A DNA stretch of 46,504 bases, from the IMG/VR virus record IMGVR_UViG_3300027777_000058, positions 1 through 46,504 of that record. One strand, 5' to 3'. The DNA is from a virus. Shown one piece after another: positions 1-8,284 of this stretch. Position numbers and translations under genes: made by a program. The notes beneath the pieces were generated by a model that had not been told where the DNA came from, searched no databases, and worked only from the letters and a program-made list of their open reading frames with translations. The stretch's first letter is position 1. Each line of letters begins with the position of its first letter.

Positions 1-1
1 A

Positions 2-436
2 GGTATCGCGCCCACGTTGGCAACTGCTGTTGCTGGTCCTCTGGGTGGCATGGCGGTGTCCGCTCTGGCTTCTAAGTTTGGTGTCTCCGATTCTGTCGAA
101 TCCGTTGCAAAAGCGATTGCTGGTGATCCACAGGCGGCTCAAAAACTTCAAGAACTGGAGTTAGAGTACGCAAAACTAGATGCCGCCGACAGAGATTCTG
201 CCCGCAAGAACGAACAGGCTTTAGCCACAAGCGAGCACACACCCCTACTCAATAAGTCCGTAACGCCTATTCTGGCTATTGTGGTGGTGATTGCATGGGG
301 ACTCATCCAGTATCACTTATTGACTCACATCGTGCCAGACCAAATGCGTGAGATTATCATCCGTGTATTGGGTACGCTGGACGGCGCTTTGGTTATGGTG
401 TTGTCCTACTACTTTGGTGCAAGTCACAAACACTAA
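2..436 (+). CDS. Holin, 3TM family (5' end outside window)
   Basis: Lysis protein that forms lesions in the inner membrane so that the endolysin encoded next can reach the cell wall. The reading frame is open to the left edge. A TTG at 17 is possible, but the true start is probably upstream. The visible part has a Gly/Ala-rich start, an amphipathic helix rich in Glu, Lys and Asp around LQELELEYAKLDAADRDSAR, then two clear membrane segments (around TPILAIVVVIAWGLIQYHLL and LDGALVMVLSYYFGAS) and a basic end (HKH). The pattern of charged helix followed by a TPILA-type membrane segment is typical of the Holin_3TMs family. The stop is 1 bp before the endolysin ATG, so the two form a lysis cassette. 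Family assignment is from memory of the pattern; role in lysis is inference. Confidence 0.75.
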   Translation, partial: GIAPTLATAVAGPLGGMAVSALASKFGVSDSVESVAKAIAGDPQAAQKLQELELEYAKLDAADRDSARKNEQALATSEHTPLLNKSVTPILAIVVVIAWGLIQYHLLTHIVPDQMREIIIRVLGTLDGALVMVLSYYFGASHKH

Positions 437-437
437 T

Positions 438-890
438 ATGCAGCTCTCAGAACATTTCACCTTAGACGAAGCCACGTATAGCGAGACTGCTATACGCATG
501 GGGATCAACAACCAGCCCGATGAACGCCAACTGGCAAACATGAAAGCGGCGGCAGGGCATTTGGAGGAGGTGCGTAATGTCACTGGCCCTATGCGTGTTA
601 ATTCTTGGTTACGCCTGCCCGACGTTAATCTTGCTGTTGGCGGTTCTAAAGTATCCAGCCACATGGATGGTTGGGCTATTGACTGCTCTTCTTCTGCTCA
701 TACTCCTCACGAACTATGTCAGCTTGTTTTGAAGGCTGGTATTAAGTTTGACCAGATGATTCACGAGTATGGACGTTGGATGCACATTTCCTTTGCGCCT
801 GAGATGCGTCAGCAAGAGTTGACAATTTTTAAACCAGAAGGTAAATACAAGTCAGGCATCTGGACAGAAGCCCAATACCATACAAAGTAA
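438..890 (+). CDS. Endolysin, peptidase M15-type (D-Ala-D-Ala carboxypeptidase-like)
   Basis: Zinc peptidase of 150 residues predicted to cut peptidoglycan cross-links at lysis. The pattern SSHMDGWAID (residues 73-82) followed by WMHISF (114-119) matches the M15 zinc site, with His75, Asp82 and His116 as likely ligands. The N-terminal LSEHFTLDEATYS block is also typical of the M15_3 group. I chose the ATG at 438, which follows the holin stop directly; the same frame is open from 348, but that would overlap the holin and add 30 residues unlike the family. No signal peptide, so export depends on the holin. Together with the upstream gene it forms the lysis module, placed before the tail genes. 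Confidence 0.85.
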   Translation: MQLSEHFTLDEATYSETAIRMGINNQPDERQLANMKAAAGHLEEVRNVTGPMRVNSWLRLPDVNLAVGGSKVSSHMDGWAIDCSSSAHTPHELCQLVLKAGIKFDQMIHEYGRWMHISFAPEMRQQELTIFKPEGKYKSGIWTEAQYHTK

Positions 891-891
891 T

Positions 892-3003
892 ATGCCACTA
901 AGTAAACTTCAACTAAAACCCGGCGTCAATCGTGAAAACACGCGCTATACAAATGAAGGTGGTTGGTATGAATCCGACAAGGTACGCTTTCGTCAAGGCA
1001 CGCCTGAGAAAATTGGTGGGTGGCAACGTATTTCTTCTGCTTCTTTTTTGGGCGTCTGTCGTTCTTTGTGGAACTGGATTACGCTGGCTTCTTTGAATCT
1101 GCTGGGAGTAGGCACTAACTTAAAGTTCTACATCGAGAGTGGCGGTGCATATAACGACATCACACCGGTCCGGACCACCAACACGCTGGTAAACAAGTTC
1201 ACAACAAACACGGCAACTAATACAGGCACAACGACTACAGTAACAGTACAAGATACCAATGGCGGGTTTGTTAACAATGACTACGTCACCTACTACATTC
1301 CGGGGGCGGCATCCGTTACGTTTAACGGGATAACTATTACAAGTAACACCCAATACCAACTTACCTATGTAAGTGCTACTACATACACCATATCCGTTAC
1401 AGGTACAGCCAGCGCTAGTTCCGCTGGTGGCGGAACAATTTACGCGGTCTATCAAGTTAATACTGGCCCCTCATACGCCGTGCCACTAACGGGCTGGGGG
1501 TCTAGCACTTGGGGGTCAGGCTCTTGGGGTATCGGCACTGCGACAACAGACGCTCTTCGTATATGGAACCAAATAAACTGGGGGCAGAACCTGCTGTACG
1601 GACCTCGCGGCGCACCACTGTATTACTGGGACGCTATACAAGGCGTAACTGGACAGTCCGTAACAATGACGATTGCTACCCCTTGCGTAGTGACTTCTAC
1701 TGTAGCTTTTACGGATGGAACGCCCATTACGTTTTCTACAACGGGTTGGTTACCAACGGGGTTAGTTCCGGGCGTTACTTATTACACCAAGTATGTTTCA
1801 ACCTACACATTTAATCTTGCGGCTACATCAGGTGGGGCATCCATAAACACAACTGGTACGCAAAGTGGTACGCAAAAAATAACCCAGCGTGGGGTATTGC
1901 TGTCTTCTTTAACAGGCTCGGATGGGTACGCGCCACTCTTTCAAAACGCATTTACTGTGTCAGACGCCAGTCGGTTTGTGCTTGTCTTTGGTACAAATGA
2001 CTATGGAAGCACGGTGCTTGATCCGATGTTAATTCGTTGGTCAGACCAAGAATCTTTGACTACATGGTATCCCGCAGTCACCAACCAAGCAGGTAGTGTG
2101 CGGTTATCTCACGGCTCCAAAATAGTTACCACTGTACAAAGCCGTCAGGAAATTTTGGTTTATACAGACCAATCAGTTTATTCTTTGCAATACCTTGGAC
2201 CTCCATATGTGTGGGGGACTCAGCTTCTTGGCGACAACGTATCTATTGCTGGGCCAAATGCTGCAACGCTTGCATCGGGGGTTACTTACTGGATGGGCGT
2301 GGATAAGTTTTACAAATACGATGGACGGATTCAAACTCTGCGTTGCGACTTGCGCCAATTTATTTATAGCGACATCAACCCCCAACAATACGACCAAGTA
2401 TTTGCCAGCACCAATGAAGGCTTTAATGAGGTGTGGTTCTTCTATTGTTCTGAAACTTCTACGACAGTAGACAGGTATGTGGTGTATAACTACTTTGAAG
2501 ATGTCTGGTACTACGGCACAATGGCTAGAACCGCATGGCTCGATACTGGGCTGCGCAACTACCCGTTGGCGGCAACATACAGCTACAACGTCGTCAACCA
2601 AGAATACGGCGTTGATGACAACGAGACAGGTACAACTTTGCCTATAGAGGCGTCTATAACTTCCGCTCAGTTTGATATTGGGGATGGGCATAACTTTGCG
2701 TTTGTCTATCGCATGATTCCTGATATGACATTCCGTGGCTCCACAAGCGGTACGACTCCCCAAGTAACTATGTATTTACAGGGGCTAAACAACTCTGGCT
2801 CAGGCATAACGCAGACAGGCAACGCCAATGTGACGTATACAGGGACGGCTCCAGCCGTTATTAACGTTGATCAATTCACGGGGCAGTTGTATATCCGTAT
2901 ACGCGGGCGTCAAATGCAGATGAAGATTACCTCTAACATTATTGGTGTGCAGTGGCAACTTGGCGCTCCTCGTATCGACATCAGACCGGACGGACGTAGA
3001 TGA
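892..3003 (+). CDS. Tail hub / head-closure structural protein, P22 gp10-like
   Basis: Virion structural protein of 703 residues. The N-terminus carries the pattern YTNEGGWYESDKVRFRQGTP followed by EKIGGW, seen in podovirus tail/stabilisation proteins. The middle and C-terminal parts have repeated beta-rich segments: a DPMLIRWSDQESLTTWYP block, a VYTDQSVYSLQYLG block and a CSETSTTVDRYVVYNYFEDVWYYGT region, consistent with a beta-propeller-like fold as in P22 gp10. Residues about 80-270 are Thr/Ser-rich (TNTATNTGTTTTVTV) and may be an inserted Ig-like or low-complexity domain. It starts 1 bp after the endolysin and overlaps the next gene by 4 bp (ATGA). Structural role is likely; exact equivalence to gp10 is inference. 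Confidence 0.65.
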   Translation: MPLSKLQLKPGVNRENTRYTNEGGWYESDKVRFRQGTPEKIGGWQRISSASFLGVCRSLWNWITLASLNLLGVGTNLKFYIESGGAYNDITPVRTTNTLVNKFTTNTATNTGTTTTVTVQDTNGGFVNNDYVTYYIPGAASVTFNGITITSNTQYQLTYVSATTYTISVTGTASASSAGGGTIYAVYQVNTGPSYAVPLTGWGSSTWGSGSWGIGTATTDALRIWNQINWGQNLLYGPRGAPLYYWDAIQGVTGQSVTMTIATPCVVTSTVAFTDGTPITFSTTGWLPTGLVPGVTYYTKYVSTYTFNLAATSGGASINTTGTQSGTQKITQRGVLLSSLTGSDGYAPLFQNAFTVSDASRFVLVFGTNDYGSTVLDPMLIRWSDQESLTTWYPAVTNQAGSVRLSHGSKIVTTVQSRQEILVYTDQSVYSLQYLGPPYVWGTQLLGDNVSIAGPNAATLASGVTYWMGVDKFYKYDGRIQTLRCDLRQFIYSDINPQQYDQVFASTNEGFNEVWFFYCSETSTTVDRYVVYNYFEDVWYYGTMARTAWLDTGLRNYPLAATYSYNVVNQEYGVDDNETGTTLPIEASITSAQFDIGDGHNFAFVYRMIPDMTFRGSTSGTTPQVTMYLQGLNNSGSGITQTGNANVTYTGTAPAVINVDQFTGQLYIRIRGRQMQMKITSNIIGVQWQLGAPRIDIRPDGRR

Positions 3004-3350
3004 GTTATATCGTCACATCAAAATTTGAACTCAACCGCGCAGTTCAACCGCGCCTACCTGCGGCTACGCCTGAGTACGACATTAACTACATAAACCAATT
3101 AAACAACGTCTTGCGGTTGTACTTCAACCAGATTGACAATATCTTAGGACAACTTAGTACGGCTAGTGGAGTAATCCCAGCGCTTACTGTGTATACAGTA
3201 GCTACGCTACCCAGCGCGGCAACTTCTGGTGTGGGGGCTAGAGCCTTTGTATCGGACGCTTTGGCTCCCGCATTTGGCTCAACGGTAGTTACTGGAGGCG
3301 CTGTAAAGGTGCCTGTTTATTCTGACGGGACTGTTTGGAAAGTTGGGTGA
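3000..3350 (+). CDS. Small virion-associated protein
   Basis: 116 residues, translationally coupled to the upstream tail gene by an ATGA overlap. The N-terminal half is helical (YDINYINQLNNVLRLYFNQIDNIL). The C-terminal half has the pattern LPSAATSGVGARAFVSDALA then VPVYSDGTVWKVG, a short beta-rich block found at the C-terminus of many phage tail and adsorption proteins. It may be an adaptor or tail-tip component. No catalytic motif is visible. Position between the tail hub and the ejection proteins supports a tail role; molecular function is not known. Confidence 0.6.
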   Translation: MSYIVTSKFELNRAVQPRLPAATPEYDINYINQLNNVLRLYFNQIDNILGQLSTASGVIPALTVYTVATLPSAATSGVGARAFVSDALAPAFGSTVVTGGAVKVPVYSDGTVWKVG

Positions 3351-3390
3351 ACATGATAAACTCGATTAACCCCCTATTTACGAGGCAAAA

Positions 3391-5346
3391 ATGAGCCTAT
3401 CCCATTTAGCACGACACTTAGCCGAGCATGGTCGACACGGCGACACTATGCTTATGCACGTAACACCCGACGAAGTCGATAAGTTACAACGCGTTGCACG
3501 AGCACAAGGTGGTTCATTAACTGTTAACCCAGATACGGGTCTCCCTGAAGCCAACTTTTTTAGTGATTTAAACCCACTAAACCCCAACAGTGCTATTAGT
3601 AAAACGGGTGTAGCCCCTCTGTTAGTAGGTGCGGCTTTGGGTCCAGCAGGGTTTGGGTTGACTGCGGCAGAAGCGGGCTTAGCGTACGGCGGCATCTCTG
3701 CACTGTCTTCTGGTGATTTAGGTAAAGGACTAATGGCCGGTCTTGGCGCGTATGGTGGCGCAGGTTTGGCTGCTGGGTTGTCTAATATGGGGCAAGCATC
3801 GCTTCTATCTAATGCAGGGTATACCCCAGAAATAGCGGCGGGTACGCCTTTATCCGAAGCAAGTGCGTTGACCAATAACATGTCTGCCGTAGATAAGTTA
3901 GGCGCGGGTGCTAGTTATGCCGCAAGTAATCCCAAAGATGCTTTAGCCGCCCTTGGTAGCGGTAGTTTAATGAAAGGGGCGGGTATTTTAGGTGCCGCGA
4001 CAGCTCCTATATTGGCAGCAAAAATGGTCAAAACTACGACCCAACCGCCTGCACAAACACCTTCATTGATAAGACCATACACATACACAGCCCGCCCTAC
4101 TACACCTACAAACATGGTGGGTACACAGTACCGTCCCGGCGAAGACACAAGCGAACGCAACTGGATGACGGGTAACTTTACTGCCCAGACTCCTTACAAA
4201 GCGCCCGGTCCCGAGTATGCCGCAGAAGGCGGCGTTATAAAAATGGCGGAGGGTGGTGTACCTGATCTGTACGGCAACTTACAAAAATACGCATACAACC
4301 CCTCAACCGTTGGTTTTGACCCATCAGCCGGTTCAGTTAACTATGGCAAATTACCACGCTATAGATTTAATCCAGCTACAGGCCGCTTTGAACTTCTCCC
4401 CGCTTCAGTAACGGATTCTTCTACGGCTTCTGATGGCAGTGGTATGGGTGGTGATACTGGTGGCGGTAATGTAAGTAGTTCGGACACAGGTAGCAACGGG
4501 GGTGGCGGAAACACAGACAGTAGCAGTTCTTCAAACAGCACGGGCTCCCCAACAGGTTCTACTATGGGTGATATTGGCTACGCCATATCTAACCAATCTA
4601 TTTCTCCTATGGCAGCAGCGATTGCTTCTGCAATGATGGATGCAATGTCTTCTACCAGCGTAAATTCAGTTAATGCTACAAACGGTATGGACGTAGAAAG
4701 TGATGCGGCTACTGCCGCTGGTGCAAGTACAGCCGCTGGCGCTGACGGCCCTGCTGGCGCTGGTTCTACTGGTATGGGTAGCGATACAGGTGGCGAAGGT
4801 GCTTCTGCTGGTGCAGCAACTGGCGGGGGTGCAGCCGGTGATAGCGGAGCAACCGGTGGTGGAGGTGGCGGAGCCGCAGGTGATGGTGGCTCTGGCTCTA
4901 GCGGTAGCAGTGGTGATGGTGGCTCTGGCTCTGGTTCTGGTGGCGATGGTGGCGGTAGTGGTGGCGACGCTCGTGGGGGTTTTTACCATAACGGTCAATT
5001 TAATTACCATCCACACATGGCCTACGGCGGTCTTGCAATGCTTGCAAGTGGTGGACTAGGTTCGCTTGGCGGCTACTCTGATGGTGGTCGTTTATTGCGC
5101 GGCCCCGGTGATGGCGTATCTGATTCCATCCCAGCGCAGATTGGTAACCATCAACCCGCACGACTTGCCGATGGTGAGTTTGTAGTACCCGCCCGTATCG
5201 TCTCTGAGTTGGGTAACGGTTCGACTGAAGCCGGTGCTAGACAGTTGTACAAGATGATGGACAGAGTTCAAAAAGCCCGCGCAAAAACAACAGGCAAACA
5301 GAAACTGGCTAAGAACACTAACGCGGCTAAGTATTTACCCGCATAA
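3391..5346 (+). CDS. Large Gly/Ser-rich virion (ejection-type) protein
   Basis: 651 residues. Three zones are visible: an N-terminal part with hydrophobic Gly/Ala helices at about residues 75-130 (repeated GLAYGG, GLGAYGGAGLAAGL), a central low-complexity zone at about 345-530 dominated by Gly, Ser, Thr and Ala, and a C-terminal conserved-looking block with GGRLLRGPGDGVSDSIPA followed by ARLADGEFVVPARIVSELG and a basic tail. The motifs AEGGVIKMAEGG and MAYGGLAMLASGG recur in related form in the next two proteins. Likely a protein carried in the virion and released with the DNA. Start chosen for GAGG six bases before ATG; a 13-codon ORF (3352-3393) runs into it with an ATGA overlap. Function is inferred from position. 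Confidence 0.6.
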   Translation: MSLSHLARHLAEHGRHGDTMLMHVTPDEVDKLQRVARAQGGSLTVNPDTGLPEANFFSDLNPLNPNSAISKTGVAPLLVGAALGPAGFGLTAAEAGLAYGGISALSSGDLGKGLMAGLGAYGGAGLAAGLSNMGQASLLSNAGYTPEIAAGTPLSEASALTNNMSAVDKLGAGASYAASNPKDALAALGSGSLMKGAGILGAATAPILAAKMVKTTTQPPAQTPSLIRPYTYTARPTTPTNMVGTQYRPGEDTSERNWMTGNFTAQTPYKAPGPEYAAEGGVIKMAEGGVPDLYGNLQKYAYNPSTVGFDPSAGSVNYGKLPRYRFNPATGRFELLPASVTDSSTASDGSGMGGDTGGGNVSSSDTGSNGGGGNTDSSSSSNSTGSPTGSTMGDIGYAISNQSISPMAAAIASAMMDAMSSTSVNSVNATNGMDVESDAATAAGASTAAGADGPAGAGSTGMGSDTGGEGASAGAATGGGAAGDSGATGGGGGGAAGDGGSGSSGSSGDGGSGSGSGGDGGGSGGDARGGFYHNGQFNYHPHMAYGGLAMLASGGLGSLGGYSDGGRLLRGPGDGVSDSIPAQIGNHQPARLADGEFVVPARIVSELGNGSTEAGARQLYKMMDRVQKARAKTTGKQKLAKNTNAAKYLPA

Positions 5347-5355
5347 GGAAAAGAA

Positions 5356-6363
5356 ATGGCAGATCCAACCCAAACCAATATATCGCAAACCACGATACCC
5401 GACTATGCGCGGCCTTATGTAGAAACGCTATTAGGTAAAACGGAAGCGATTACAAGCCAGAACCCTTATCAGGCGTATCCCGGTCAACGCACTGCGGACT
5501 TTACTCCGCTTAGCCAACAAGCATTTCAAGGCGCACAAAACTTAGGTCCTGCAAGGCAGATAGGCGCGGCTACAGACTTGGCTGGGTATGCGGGTGCGGG
5601 TGCTTTAAATACAAACTATCAGCCGGGTCAGTTTGGACCCCAGCAATTCCAGAACCAAGTAGGCGGGTACATGAACCCCTACTTGCAGATGTCTTTGGCT
5701 CCGCAGATTGCTGAAGCCAACCGTGCATATGACATTAGTGGTAACCAAGCAAAAGGCCAATCTGTTGGCGCTGGGGCGTTTGGAGGAAGTAGGCAAGCAC
5801 TGATGCAAGCCGAGAACGAACGCAATCGCAACATGGGCTTGGCAAACATTATTGGTCAAGGCTACAACAACGCCTACGGACAAGCGGCTAATCAATATCA
5901 ACAGAATGCACAACTTGGTGAACAGTCTCGCCAGTTTGGCGCGGGTCTTGGATTGCAAGGATTACAAACGGCTTTGCAAAGCGCGGGGGCATTGGGCAAT
6001 CTTGGTGCTACGCAGTTCGGTCAGCAAGCACAGACTCTTGGTATTCAAGGGCAGATGGGTGTTCAGCAACAGCAACAACAGCAAAACATCCTTAACCAGC
6101 AGTATCAAGACTTCCTTGCGCAAAAACAATATCCATATCAACAGTTGTCTTACATGTCTGACATGTTGCGCGGGTTACCTTTGTCCCAAACAACACAGTC
6201 TGTGTACTCGAACCCCAGCATGTTGTCTCAAGTGGCGGGTCTTGGTTTAACTGGAGCCGCGGTTGGTAATGCGTTCCCCACTTTGTTTAAAGCTGACGGT
6301 GGCGCAATTAAAGACCAGCGCCCAGCAGGTTTGGCTGAGTTAGCAATTCACCAAATGGCATAA
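5356..6363 (+). CDS. Gln-rich virion protein, probable DNA-ejection protein
   Basis: 335 residues, rich in Gln, Gly, Ala and Asn, including a run of six Gln near residue 240 (GVQQQQQQQN). Largely helical by composition, with a conserved-looking N-terminus (IPDYARPYVETLLGKTEAI, then NPYQAYPGQR) and a C-terminal FKADGGAIKDQRPAGLAELA segment that resembles short GG motifs in the neighbouring proteins. Low hydrophobicity except near residues 300-312 (LTGAAVGNAFPTLF). AAGGAAAAGAA ribosome-binding site precedes the ATG. Composition and place between two other ejection-type genes suggest a P22 gp7/gp20-like role in DNA delivery; no direct domain hit can be claimed. Confidence 0.55.
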   Translation: MADPTQTNISQTTIPDYARPYVETLLGKTEAITSQNPYQAYPGQRTADFTPLSQQAFQGAQNLGPARQIGAATDLAGYAGAGALNTNYQPGQFGPQQFQNQVGGYMNPYLQMSLAPQIAEANRAYDISGNQAKGQSVGAGAFGGSRQALMQAENERNRNMGLANIIGQGYNNAYGQAANQYQQNAQLGEQSRQFGAGLGLQGLQTALQSAGALGNLGATQFGQQAQTLGIQGQMGVQQQQQQQNILNQQYQDFLAQKQYPYQQLSYMSDMLRGLPLSQTTQSVYSNPSMLSQVAGLGLTGAAVGNAFPTLFKADGGAIKDQRPAGLAELAIHQMA

Positions 6364-6371
6364 GGATTAAC

Positions 6372-8282
6372 ATGATTAACGTCCAACAAATCACGTCAAA
6401 ACTCCGGATGATGCCGGATCAACAACTTCAACAGTACGCCATGCAAAATAAAAACGACCCATATACGGTGTCGTTAGCGTTGTCCGAAGCCAATACCCGC
6501 AAACAGGTACGAACCAGCCAACAAGCAAAAACGGCTGGCATGCAACCACCTAAAGTGGTTGACCAAGATATTGCAGGTATGGCCGCAGTTGACCCAATGG
6601 GCAACGTCATAGGCGCACTTCCAGAAGATATGGGCATTGGCAAGTTAGCGGCTCCTAACTTAAAGCGCATGGCTGACGGTGGGATTGTTGGTTTTGCAGG
6701 CGATGAAGGTAGCGTAACTCGCATGTCTGGCGCTGACTTGTTTGAAAAAGCTTTAAACGAAGAAGGCATTACTGACCCACTACGTAGAGCGTTTGCCAAA
6801 GCTGTTCACGGCCAAGAATCTAGTGGTAGAGCAGACGCCCCAACGTCAAATCGTGGTGCTGCTGGTCCAATGCAAGTTAGAGGCGCGGCATGGAAAGACG
6901 TGGCCACAGCTGACATGAGTCCTAAAAATCCGTTTGACAATATGCGTGCCGGTATTCGCTATGCCATGAAAGGTTTTGACGCATCTAACGGCAACCCCGT
7001 GTTGGCTGGCGCTTACTATTATGGTGGTCCGGGGGGCATGAAAAAGCTTATGGAGGGCAAAGCCGTCAGCGACCCACAAAATCCAAAAGCTCCTACAACT
7101 GAAGGTTACGGTAAATCCGTGGCTGAGCGCATGGTAAAGTTTTTGCCTGTTGGGTCTGCCGAAGCGGCGGAAGTACAAAAAATTGTTGGAAACACACAAG
7201 CAACGAAACCCGAAGCCGCGTCAGATACAACCGCTACAGAAAACGTACCAACCAGCCAAAGAACCGGCGCAATTATTCCGGCTTCGCAACTGGCAGGCGC
7301 TGGCATAGGAGCGTTAGATAAAATTCGCGGACTGTATAACACGTATGGCCCTACTACACGTACGGGGTCTATGTTCCGTAATTTACGTCCAGCAACACAA
7401 CTGGGTATTGCGGCTGAAGGTGCTGCGGCTACCGCGCTTCCAGTTTCTGCTGTTGGTATGGGAGGCGCAACTCTTGCGCAAGGCGCAGCTAATGCCCTAT
7501 CTAATGCTACGCCAGAACAATTGGAAATGTTGCAAAACGAGGTTGGAAGCGATACTGGATTAGCCGCCGCTATCATGAATCCCGCTAATCGTGGACCACA
7601 GCCAAATCAGATGCCGTACGGGCAACAAATGACAGAACTGGGTAAACGTATTGTTAGCTACCCAACAGGCGAAAAACCAAAAGAAGAAGTACCCGCATCA
7701 ACAGATCGTTTGTCCCCACAAGTTCCTGATGAACTTAAACGTATTGAATCCGCACAACGTAGCGCTGCTGAAGATGTCCAAGTTAAACCACCAGAACCGG
7801 TGGCTGCCGCGCCAGCAACTGGTGAAAAGACCACAAGTGGTGGATTAGCTAGTTTGTTTAAAGACCCAGCGTTCTTGATGGGTATGCGTTTGATGGCAAG
7901 CAAGGACCCACGATTCCTTGGGGCTGCAGGCGAAGCCGGTATTGGTACAGTTGGCGATCTTGCTGCGGCAGAAAAAGCGTCAAGCGAATCCGAGTACCGT
8001 AAAGCAATGGGTAAATACTACGGCGCTTACGCAGACGCAATCGAACGTGGAGCCAAAGAAAAGAACGAAGTTCAATCGGCGGAAAAAGCTGCACAAGAAG
8101 CACTTGATAATTGGTCAAAAAACAATAAAATGGCGTTGTTACAATCTCCGGGTCTGTACGATCAGATGCGAGATAAATACCGTATGGATGCGTATAGCGC
8201 CTTCGGTATAAAAATGCCTCAAGCCATAGCACAGCAAGGGGCGCCACGAAATGACCCACTAGGAATCCTAGGTAAAGGCTAG
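6372..8282 (+). CDS. Virion protein with lytic transglycosylase (SLT-like) domain
   Basis: 636 residues. A soluble-lytic-transglycosylase-like domain lies at about residues 125-235: AVHGQESSGR (145-153, Glu149 is the predicted acid) followed by SNRGAAGPMQV (159-169) and AGAYYYGGPGG (212-222), the usual order of SLT motifs I to III. It would open the peptidoglycan during DNA entry. MADGGIVGFAGDEG (100-113) precedes the domain. Residues 300-400 hold Ala/Gly-rich helices and the C-terminal 150 residues are charged and helical, probably an oligomerisation part. It sits directly before the giant virion protein (2-bp gap), an arrangement expected for an ejectosome. The enzymatic assignment is from motif order; Zn or other cofactors are not needed. 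Confidence 0.7.
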   Translation: MINVQQITSKLRMMPDQQLQQYAMQNKNDPYTVSLALSEANTRKQVRTSQQAKTAGMQPPKVVDQDIAGMAAVDPMGNVIGALPEDMGIGKLAAPNLKRMADGGIVGFAGDEGSVTRMSGADLFEKALNEEGITDPLRRAFAKAVHGQESSGRADAPTSNRGAAGPMQVRGAAWKDVATADMSPKNPFDNMRAGIRYAMKGFDASNGNPVLAGAYYYGGPGGMKKLMEGKAVSDPQNPKAPTTEGYGKSVAERMVKFLPVGSAEAAEVQKIVGNTQATKPEAASDTTATENVPTSQRTGAIIPASQLAGAGIGALDKIRGLYNTYGPTTRTGSMFRNLRPATQLGIAAEGAAATALPVSAVGMGGATLAQGAANALSNATPEQLEMLQNEVGSDTGLAAAIMNPANRGPQPNQMPYGQQMTELGKRIVSYPTGEKPKEEVPASTDRLSPQVPDELKRIESAQRSAAEDVQVKPPEPVAAAPATGEKTTSGGLASLFKDPAFLMGMRLMASKDPRFLGAAGEAGIGTVGDLAAAEKASSESEYRKAMGKYYGAYADAIERGAKEKNEVQSAEKAAQEALDNWSKNNKMALLQSPGLYDQMRDKYRMDAYSAFGIKMPQAIAQQGAPRNDPLGILGKG

Positions 8283-8284
8283 TT

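Noticed and set aside
2173-2763. 196-codon antisense frame in the tail gene
   Set aside because: Cys/Val/Arg-rich shadow with no ribosome-binding site or partner gene.
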